From NCBI RefSeq assembly GCF_006349365.1, contig NZ_CP040899.1, positions 434,001 through 498,000 on the forward strand: a stretch of 64,000 nt of DNA, given 5' to 3'. The translations under genes were made by a program, and so were the position numbers. This document shows positions 8,591 through 15,157 of the stretch, one piece after another (positions within the stretch are counted from its first letter, which is position 1; every line of letters begins with the position of its first letter). This stretch comes from Georgenia wutianyii (GTDB taxonomy: Bacteria; Actinomycetota; Actinomycetes; Actinomycetales; Actinomycetaceae). A model generated the notes under the pieces. The model was not told the origin of the DNA and did not search any database. It saw only the letters and a list, made by a program, of their open reading frames with translations.

Positions 8591-9270
8591 CCGGCACCTC
8601 CCGCGGTGAGCTGGACGCGCCGTCCGGCCCGGGCGGCACGCCGGCTCGTCCACGGCAGCAGGAGCCTGCCGACAAGGACGAGGAGGACGTCGAAGAGGAC
8701 GGCGAGCAGAAGGGTCGCGAGGATCCCGGTGACGATCTCGGCGACGATCCCGCGCTGGAGGCCGTCGGTGAACAGGTAGCCCAGGCTGCGGGTGCCGATG
8801 AGCACGCCGACGGTCACGAGGCTCACCGTGCTCACCGCGACGACCCGCAGCCCGGCGAGGAGCACCGGGCCGGCGAGCGGCAGGTCGACGGCCCAGAACC
8901 GGCCCCACGCCGAGTACCCGAGCGCCGTCGCCGCCGAGCGGACGGCCGGGTCGACCGCCTCGAGGGCGTCGGTGACGGAGCGGACCATGAGCGCGACGGC
9001 GTAGATGGTGAGCGCGATGAGGACGTTGAGCTCGGACAGGAAGCTGATCCCGACGAGCGGGGGGATCAGGACGAACAGGGCGAGGGAGGGGATCGTGTAG
9101 AGCAGGCCGAAGGCCGCGAGGATCGGCCCGCGCGCCCGGCGACGGCGCCAGGCGAGGACACCGGGCGGCAGCGCGAGGACGAGGCCGAGCACGATGGGCA
9201 CGACGCTGAGCCGGGCGTGGCGGAGGGCGAGGTCGGTGACGAGCCCGGTGTTGGCGAGGAACCAGTCCAT
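8587..9270 (-). CDS. osmoprotectant ABC transporter permease 1
   Basis: 227 residues, five to six membrane segments, with the EAA-type loop around VDPAVRSAATALGYSAWGRFWAVDLPLAGP. LYTIPSLALFVLIPPLVG is the family hallmark. The start ATG 9270 shares one base with the stop of the ATPase gene (TGATG), and the stop overlaps permease 2. It pairs with permease 2 to form the transmembrane path of the importer. Confidence 0.92.
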   Translation of the reverse strand: MDWFLANTGLVTDLALRHARLSVVPIVLGLVLALPPGVLAWRRRRARGPILAAFGLLYTIPSLALFVLIPPLVGISFLSELNVLIALTIYAVALMVRSVTDALEAVDPAVRSAATALGYSAWGRFWAVDLPLAGPVLLAGLRVVAVSTVSLVTVGVLIGTRSLGYLFTDGLQRGIVAEIVTGILATLLLAVLFDVLLVLVGRLLLPWTSRRAARAGRRVQLTAGGAG

Positions 9271-10079
9271 CAGTGCTCCAGGACGCCCGCGGGCCGGCCG
9301 TCGGCGTCGACGGCGAGGCGTCGGCCGTCCACCTCGACGACGCGCAGCCGGCGGCGGCCGCGGTCGGCGCCGATGAAGCTCGCGACGAAGTCCGACGCCG
9401 GTGCGGCGAGGATCTCCGCCGGGGTGCCCTGCTGGGCGATCCGCCCGCCCTGCTCGAGGAGGACCACCGTGTCCCCGAGGCGGAACGCCTCGTCGATGTC
9501 GTGGGTGACGAAGACGATCGTCTTGGCGAGCTCGCGCTGGAGACGCAGCAGCTCCTCCTGCAGCTCGGTGCGCACGATCGGGTCGACGGCCCCGAACGGC
9601 TCGTCCATGAGGAGGATGTTCGGGTCGGTGGCCAGCGCGCGCGCCACCCCGACCCGCTGCTGCTGCCCGCCGGACAGCTCCTGCGGGTAGCGCTCGGCCA
9701 GACCCCGGTCCAGCCCCACGGTGTCCATGAGCTCCAGCCCTCGCTCGCGGGCCGCGGCCTTGGGCACCTTGGTGAGCCGCAGGACGGTGGTGACGTTGTC
9801 CAGCACGCGACGGTGGGGGAGCAGCCCGGCGCTCTGCATGACGTAGCCGATGCCGCGGCGCAGCTCGACGGGGTTGCGCTCGCGGACGTCGGTGCCGTCG
9901 ATCTCCACCGTCCCGGAGGTCGGGTCGACCATCCGGTTGATCATCCGCAGCACCGTCGTCTTGCCCGAGCCGGACGAGCCGACGAGAACCGTGGTGCGGC
10001 GGGCGGGGATGACGAGGTCGAGGGAGGAGACCGCCTCCGCGTCCCCGAAGCGCTTGGTCACCGCGCGGAACTCGATCAT
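9270..10079 (-). CDS. osmoprotectant ABC transporter ATP-binding protein
   Basis: 269 residues. Walker A GSSGSGKTT, the Q-loop region GYVMQSAGLLPHRR, signature LSGGQQQR, Walker B LLMDEPFGAVDP and the switch histidine in VTHDIDE are all present. It powers the importer from the cytoplasmic face. It is shorter than E. coli ProV and lacks the tandem CBS domains that sense ionic strength, so osmotic gating, if any, works otherwise. The start ATG 10079 is directly before the conserved IEFRAVTKRFG. First gene of the minus-strand operon; an 80-bp gap separates it from a divergent gene and should hold both promoters. Confidence 0.93.
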   Translation of the reverse strand: MIEFRAVTKRFGDAEAVSSLDLVIPARRTTVLVGSSGSGKTTVLRMINRMVDPTSGTVEIDGTDVRERNPVELRRGIGYVMQSAGLLPHRRVLDNVTTVLRLTKVPKAAARERGLELMDTVGLDRGLAERYPQELSGGQQQRVGVARALATDPNILLMDEPFGAVDPIVRTELQEELLRLQRELAKTIVFVTHDIDEAFRLGDTVVLLEQGGRIAQQGTPAEILAAPASDFVASFIGADRGRRRLRVVEVDGRRLAVDADGRPAGVLEH

Positions 10080-10159
10080 GGCGCTCCTCGGTCGGGTGCG
10101 GGGCGGACGTCCCGAGCGTAGGGTCCCAGGACGTCGTCCGACCGTCGAGAGGGACCGAG

Positions 10160-11590
10160 ATGTCCGCGAGCTACGACGTCGTCGTCGTCGGGGCCGGGCC
10201 GGTCGGGGAGAACGTCGCCGACCGCGCCGTGCAGGGAGGGCTGAGCGCCGTCGTCGTCGAGGACCGCCTCGTCGGCGGGGAGTGCAGCTACTGGGCCTGC
10301 ACACCGTCCAAGGCACTGCTGCGCCCGGCCGACGCGCGCCGCGGCGCCCAGCGGGTCGACGGCGCGAGGCAGGCCGTCACCGGCGACCTCGACGTACGCG
10401 CCGTGCTCGAGCGGCGCACGTCCTTCGCGAGCGGCTGGGACGACGCGGGCCAGGTCGAGTGGCTCCGGTCGGCCGGCATCGACCTCGTCCGCGGCCGGGG
10501 TCGGGTGACCGGGGAGCGCGAGGTCACCGTGATCGGCGCCGACGGCGCGGAGCAGGTCCTCACCGCCCGGCACGCCGTCGCCGTGTGCACCGGCACGCGC
10601 CCGGTCGTGCCCGACGTCCCGGGGCTGCGCGAGGCACACCCGTGGACCAACCGGGAGGCGCTCGAGGCGAGCGAGGTCCCCGCCAGCCTGGTCGTCATCG
10701 GCGGCGGGGTGGTGGCCTGCGAGCTCGCCGGCGCGTTCGCCGATCTCGGCGCCGAGGTGACGCTGCTCGTGCGCAGCCGGCTGCTCGGCGGGTACGAGCC
10801 CTTCGCCGGCGAGCTCGTCGGCGAGGCGCTGGCGGAACGCGGCGTGGACGTGCGCCGCGGCGTCTCGGCCACGCGGGTGCGGGTGGCCGACGGCGTGCGC
10901 GAGGTCGAGTGCGACGACGGCCGGACGGTGCGTGCCGCGCAGCTCCTCGTCGCGACCGGCCGCGAGCCGCAGTCCGACCTGGGGCTGGAGACCGTCGGCC
11001 TGGAGGGCGGATGGCTGCAGGTGGACGAGACGCTGCGGGTGCTCGACGGGGCGGGGGAGCCCGTCGAGTGGCTCTACGCCGTCGGCGACGCGAACCACCG
11101 CAGGCTCCTCACCCACCAGGGCAAGTACCAGGCGCGCGCGGCCGGGGACGTCATCGCCGCCCGGGCCGCGGGCCGACCCGTGGACGACGTCCGGTGGGGC
11201 GTCCATGCCGCGACCGCCGACCACCTCGCCGCCACGCAGGTCGTCTTCACCGACCCGCAGGTCGCGTCGGTGGGGCTGACGGCTGCCGGCGCGCAGGACG
11301 CGGGCCTGCGCACGCGCGTCGTGGACTACGACCTCGGAGCCGTCGCGGGCGCCGCGATCCACGCCGACGGGTACACGGGCCGGGCGCGCATGGTCGTGGA
11401 CGAGGACCGGCGTGTCGTCGTCGGTGCGACACTCGTGGGTCAGGACGTCGCGGACCTGCTGCACGCGGCGAGCGTCGCGATCGCCGGCGAGGTGCCGATC
11501 GACCGGCTGTGGCACGCGGTGCCGGCCTTCCCCACGATGAGCGAGATCTGGCTGCGCCTCCTCGAGACCTACGGCCGCCCCACCCCCTGA
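10160..11590 (+). CDS. class I pyridine nucleotide-disulfide oxidoreductase
   Basis: 476 residues, FAD-dependent, of the lipoamide dehydrogenase/mercuric reductase family. FAD-binding GAGPVGENVADRA at the N-terminus; redox pair in GGECSYWACTPSKALL (CX4C); NAD(P)-binding GGGVVACELAGAFADLG near residue 180; FAD-binding YAVGDAN; C-terminal dimerisation domain with HAVPAFPTMSEIWL. The His-Pro pair of the family is seen only as HAVPAFPT, so the acid-base arrangement may differ. No lipoyl complex genes lie nearby, so it is unlikely to be the housekeeping Lpd; thiol or quinone reduction is possible. A -10 box TAGGGT lies at 10119 and GAGGGA before the start. Confidence 0.88.
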   Translation: MSASYDVVVVGAGPVGENVADRAVQGGLSAVVVEDRLVGGECSYWACTPSKALLRPADARRGAQRVDGARQAVTGDLDVRAVLERRTSFASGWDDAGQVEWLRSAGIDLVRGRGRVTGEREVTVIGADGAEQVLTARHAVAVCTGTRPVVPDVPGLREAHPWTNREALEASEVPASLVVIGGGVVACELAGAFADLGAEVTLLVRSRLLGGYEPFAGELVGEALAERGVDVRRGVSATRVRVADGVREVECDDGRTVRAAQLLVATGREPQSDLGLETVGLEGGWLQVDETLRVLDGAGEPVEWLYAVGDANHRRLLTHQGKYQARAAGDVIAARAAGRPVDDVRWGVHAATADHLAATQVVFTDPQVASVGLTAAGAQDAGLRTRVVDYDLGAVAGAAIHADGYTGRARMVVDEDRRVVVGATLVGQDVADLLHAASVAIAGEVPIDRLWHAVPAFPTMSEIWLRLLETYGRPTP

Positions 11591-11663
11591 CCCGCCGCCC
11601 CTCCCGCCCCAGGAAGCCCTCTGCCCCAGGCCTCCGCCCCTCGGATCCCCGGCCCCCTCCCCC

Positions 11664-11753
11664 CGACAGCCGACTTGTGCGCGAGAGCCGACTTCCGCGC
11701 GAGAGCCGACTTGTGCGCGAGAGCCGACTTCCGCTCGGGCGCCGACGTCTGCG
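11664..11753. repeat. 18-bp tandem repeat cluster 1 (5 units)
   Basis: Five consecutive 18-bp units begin at 11664, 11682, 11700, 11718 and 11736. The second reads CGAGAGCCGACTTCCGCG; the first four differ at a few positions and alternate TTGTGCG with TTCCGC, and the fifth is degenerate. The cluster lies between the oxidoreductase stop and the promoter region of the amylase gene. The same unit occurs at 21363-21416 and, in reverse complement, at 23591-23680. There are no unique spacers, so it is not a CRISPR array. Confidence 0.85.
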
Positions 11754-11854
11754 TCACAACGGCGCCCCTCACCCCGCCCGCCGCGCGCAGGACCAGTAAC
11801 GTCGACGACCGACGAGACCCGCCACCGGACGGCGGGAGGGGAGGAGCGCCTCGC

Positions 11855-13210
11855 ATGAACGAGCCGGACTGGGTGAGGCACGCGGTCCTGTGGCAGGTGT
11901 ACCCGCTCGGCTTCCTCGGGGCGGAGCCGACGCGGGCGGAGGTCGGTGACGAGGTCCGTCACCGGCTGGCCGGGCTCGAGCCGTGGCTGGACCATGCCGT
12001 CGAGCTCGGTGCCTCGGGCATCCTCCTCGGCCCGGTCTTCGACTCGCGGACGCACGGCTACGACACCACCGACCACCTCCGGGTGGACCCGCGCCTGGGT
12101 GACGAGGAGGACCTCGTGGCGCTCTTCGCCGCGGCCCACGAGCGCGGGCTGCGGGTGGTCCTGGACGGGGTGTTCAACCACGTCGGCCAGGACTTCGCCA
12201 TGTTCCGCCGCGCCCTCGCCGACGGGCCCGACTCACCCGCCGCGCGCTGGTTCCGCCTCCACTGGCCCGACCCGCAGGCGCCCGACGGCGGTGGCACCCC
12301 CACCCACGAGGACTTCGAGGGCCACTCGGCGCTCGTCGCCCTCGACCACGGCGAGCCAGCCGTCGCCGAGCACGTCGAGCGGGTGATGACGTACTGGCTC
12401 GACCGCGGCGCGGACGGCTGGCGCCTCGACGCCGCCTACGCCGTCCCGCCGACGTTCTGGAAGCCCGTCCTCGACCGGGTGCGCGCCCGCCACCCGGACG
12501 TGTACGTCGTCGGGGAGGTCATCCACGGTGACTACCAGGGGATCGTCGCGAGCTCCGGGATGGACTCGGTGACCCAGTACGAGCTGTGGAAGGCGGTGTG
12601 GAGCGCGCTCAACGACCGCAACCTCTGGGAGCTCGACCACGCCCTGCGTCGCCACGACGAGTTCTCCGACGCGTTCGCGCCGCTGACCTTCGTCGGCAAC
12701 CACGACGTCACGAGGATCGCCAGCCGCCTCACCGACCCCCGGCACCTCGACCACGCGCTCGCGGTGCTCCTCACCGTGCCGGGCACCCCGTGCGTCTACG
12801 CGGGCGACGAGCACGGGTTCGCCGGCGTCAAGGAGGAGCGCGAGGGAGGCGACGACGCCGTCCGCCCGGCCTTCCCGGCCTCGCCCGCCGACCTCAGTCC
12901 TCTCGGCCTGCCGGTGTTCCACCGCCACCAGGAGCTCATCGGGCTGCGCCGCCGGCACCCCTGGCTGCACGACGCGCGTCTCGAGGTCCTCCACGTCGCC
13001 GACCCGCTGCTCGTCTACCGCGTCTCGGCCGGGGAGGAGGCGCTCGTCGTCCTCCTCAGCACGGACGACGACGAGGTGCGCTGGGGGCTGCCGTCCGGCG
13101 TCCCGGTCGCCGGCCACGAGCCGGCGACGGCGCTCGCCGGTTCAGGGGCGGTCGTCGACGGCGGCCGCACGGTCGTCCTGCCCCCTCACGGCTGGTGCGT
13201 GGTGGGCTGA
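11855..13210 (+). CDS. GH13 alpha-amylase-family glycosidase
   Basis: 451 residues; hydrolyses or transfers alpha-glucosidic bonds. The four GH13 regions are visible: DGVFNHVG (about 104), GWRLDAAYA with nucleophile Asp192, GEVIHG with acid/base Glu221, and FVGNHD with His283-Asp284. No signal peptide, so it is intracellular. It lacks the large N-terminal domain of neopullulanase/cyclomaltodextrinase and is compact, fitting a small maltodextrin-processing enzyme; substrate unknown. The start at 11855 follows GGAGGGGAGGAG; a TAACGT -10 box is at 11797. Its 3' end overlaps the convergent MFS gene by 69 bp. Confidence 0.92.
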   Translation: MNEPDWVRHAVLWQVYPLGFLGAEPTRAEVGDEVRHRLAGLEPWLDHAVELGASGILLGPVFDSRTHGYDTTDHLRVDPRLGDEEDLVALFAAAHERGLRVVLDGVFNHVGQDFAMFRRALADGPDSPAARWFRLHWPDPQAPDGGGTPTHEDFEGHSALVALDHGEPAVAEHVERVMTYWLDRGADGWRLDAAYAVPPTFWKPVLDRVRARHPDVYVVGEVIHGDYQGIVASSGMDSVTQYELWKAVWSALNDRNLWELDHALRRHDEFSDAFAPLTFVGNHDVTRIASRLTDPRHLDHALAVLLTVPGTPCVYAGDEHGFAGVKEEREGGDDAVRPAFPASPADLSPLGLPVFHRHQELIGLRRRHPWLHDARLEVLHVADPLLVYRVSAGEEALVVLLSTDDDEVRWGLPSGVPVAGHEPATALAGSGAVVDGGRTVVLPPHGWCVVG

Positions 13211-14359
13211 GGAGCCCGGGCGGGTGAGGCAACCGACCACGGCGACGGCGGCGGCCGCCGCGAACGCGACCCGTAGGTCCGTGGCGCCCGCGAGGGCGCC
13301 GACGAGCGGGGCGCCGGCGGACTGGCCCAGCGCGAGGAGCAGGAACGCGAGCCCGACGCCCGCCGCAGGCGCGCGCGGGTGGAGCCGGGTGGTCCACAGG
13401 AGCAGGACCCCGGTCATCGCGATGTACGCCGCCCCGAAGGCGGTTGCCGCCGGCCAGGCGACGGCGACGGTGCCGGGGACGAGCGCGAGCAGCGCCGTCG
13501 CCCCCGCCATCGCGAGCATCGTCACCGGCCAGGTCCGCCGCAGTCCGAGACGTCCGATCAGGTCGCCCGCGGCGGCCCCGAGGACGCCGAAGACGCCGAG
13601 GAGGATCCAGCCGACCGTCGACGCGCGCACGCTCATCCCGCCCTCGACGAGGACGTCGCGCCCGAAGGTCCACGTCGCCGCGCTCGCCGCTCCCGCGAGC
13701 AGCGCGGCGGCGGCGAGCCGGCCGCTCCCGCGCGGGAGCAGCGGCCGGGGGAGCAGCGGCGCCCGTTCGGGACGCGAGGTGGGCACGGCGAGGGCCGCCC
13801 ACACGGTGACGACGGCGCACAGCGCGGCGAAGGCCAGCCAGCCCGCCCGCCACTGCTCGCCCGCGAGCGCGACCGGACCTGCGACGGCGACGCCCACCCC
13901 CGTTCCGGCGTTGACCACCGCCTGGGCCCGGCTGCGGCGCTCCTCGGCGACCGAGGCGGCGACGGCGTGCGCGAGCGGCGGGGAGGCCAGGCCGGTGCTC
14001 GCGCCGCCGACGACGACCCCGACGGCGAGCACGGCGCCGCTCGGGGCGAGGCCGACGGTGAGCGTGCCGGCGGTGGCGACCGCCCCGGCGAGGACGGCGA
14101 CGAGCCGGCCGCCCCAGCGCGGGGTGAGTGTCGTGGAAAGGACGATGCCCAGGCAGTAGGCGGCGTAGGACGCCGAGGCGACGGCTCCCGCGGCCGCGGC
14201 GTCGAGACCGAACTCCGCGCGGAAGGCGGGGACGAACAGTCCGTAGGAGAAGCGGGCGAGGCCGTAGCTGACGGCGATGAGGGCGAGCCCGGCGGCGGTG
14301 AGCCGGCGTGTGCGTGCGGGGGACAGGGCGCTGTGCGCCGCGGGGGACTCGACCGTCAT
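13142..14359 (-). CDS. MFS transporter (YbfB/YjiJ-like)
   Basis: 405 residues with about 12 membrane segments in two halves. The opening LIAVSYGLARFSYGLFVPAFR is typical of the YbfB/YjiJ branch of the major facilitator superfamily. Substrate unknown; drug or metabolite export is the usual role. Divergently transcribed from a TetR regulator 81 bp away, which probably represses it. The C-terminal tail of about 25 polar residues overlaps the amylase gene end. Start ATG 14359 with GAGG upstream. Confidence 0.88.
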   Translation of the reverse strand: MTVESPAAHSALSPARTRRLTAAGLALIAVSYGLARFSYGLFVPAFRAEFGLDAAAAGAVASASYAAYCLGIVLSTTLTPRWGGRLVAVLAGAVATAGTLTVGLAPSGAVLAVGVVVGGASTGLASPPLAHAVAASVAEERRSRAQAVVNAGTGVGVAVAGPVALAGEQWRAGWLAFAALCAVVTVWAALAVPTSRPERAPLLPRPLLPRGSGRLAAAALLAGAASAATWTFGRDVLVEGGMSVRASTVGWILLGVFGVLGAAAGDLIGRLGLRRTWPVTMLAMAGATALLALVPGTVAVAWPAATAFGAAYIAMTGVLLLWTTRLHPRAPAAGVGLAFLLLALGQSAGAPLVGALAGATDLRVAFAAAAAVAVVGCLTRPGSSAHHAPAVRGQDDRAAAVDDRP

Positions 14360-14440
14360 GCTCGACCTCGCAGACCTGTGTATCTCGATCCGGGGAGCCT
14401 AGGTACACTGACCTGTGAAGGCAGCCGGGAGGTGAGGCTG
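14360..14440. promoter_or_regulatory. divergent MFS/TetR promoter region with possible operator
   Basis: The 81-bp gap holds a -10 box TACACT at 14404-14409 for the plus-strand TetR gene. Two arms, GTGTATCT (14378-14385) and AGGTACAC (14401-14408), form an imperfect inverted repeat with one mismatch. ACCTGTG occurs twice, at 14374 and 14411. A TetR dimer bound here could block both promoters. The assignment as operator is inference. Confidence 0.5.
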
Positions 14441-15025
14441 ATGGACCCGCGGAGCACGCAGACGCCGCGGCTGACGCCCGGCGCCCGGCGCATCCTCGAG
14501 GTCGCCTCCGACCTCTTCTACCACCGGGGGATCCACGCGGTCGGGGTCGACACCATCGCCGCGGAGTCCGGGGTGACCAAGCGGACCCTCTACGACCGGT
14601 TCGGCTCCAAGGACGCTCTCGTCACCGCCTACCTCCAGGCCCGGCACGACCAGTGGTGGGCGCGCCTGGAGGACCGCCTCGAGACGGCCGAGAAGCCCAG
14701 GGCGCTCGCCGTCTTCGAGGCCTACACGCGCGACGAGCTGCCGCTGGACCGCGGCTGCGCGTTCCTCAACGCCGCGGGCGAGCTGCCCGCCGGCCACCCC
14801 GCCCGCGCCGTCGTCCGGGAGCACAAGAGGGCCGTGCGTCGGCTGCTCACCGACCTCGTCCACGAGGACCACGGCGGCGGCGCGGACGCCGTCGCGGGCC
14901 ACCTCTTCCTCCTCCTCGAGGGCGCGGTCGCGCAGCGGGGCGTAGTCGGCGACGCCGAGCCGCTGCGCGCGGCGCGCACGCTCGCCGAGCAGCTCCTGGG
15001 GGACACGACGCCGCCGGGGGCGTGA
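14441..15025 (+). CDS. TetR/AcrR-family regulator
   Basis: 194 residues. The N-terminal helix-turn-helix spans about residues 14-60 (RILEVASDLFYHRGIHAVGV, then IAAESGVTKRTLYDRFGSKDAL). The C-terminal ligand-binding part contains GCAFLNAAGELPAGHP, as in regulators of the AcrR/YxaF type. Start ATG 14441 with GGGAGGTGAGG upstream; the long upstream extension of the frame is antisense shadow of the MFS gene. Divergent to the MFS gene, which it likely represses; the inducer is unknown. Confidence 0.9.
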   Translation: MDPRSTQTPRLTPGARRILEVASDLFYHRGIHAVGVDTIAAESGVTKRTLYDRFGSKDALVTAYLQARHDQWWARLEDRLETAEKPRALAVFEAYTRDELPLDRGCAFLNAAGELPAGHPARAVVREHKRAVRRLLTDLVHEDHGGGADAVAGHLFLLLEGAVAQRGVVGDAEPLRAARTLAEQLLGDTTPPGA

Positions 15026-15157
15026 CCGGTCCGCGGCCTCTTAGGTGCTCAACAGAGCGGCCCTTCACGTGGCCGGGCAGCGTCCGCAGCCTATCGACCT
15101 GGCCGCAGATCTGAGCCCCCGCGCGAGACGACTATGCCTCCAGTGACGGCGATGCGC

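Noticed and set aside
11664..11753. CRISPR array
   Set aside because: Units are contiguous and degenerate with no unique spacers, and no cas genes are present.
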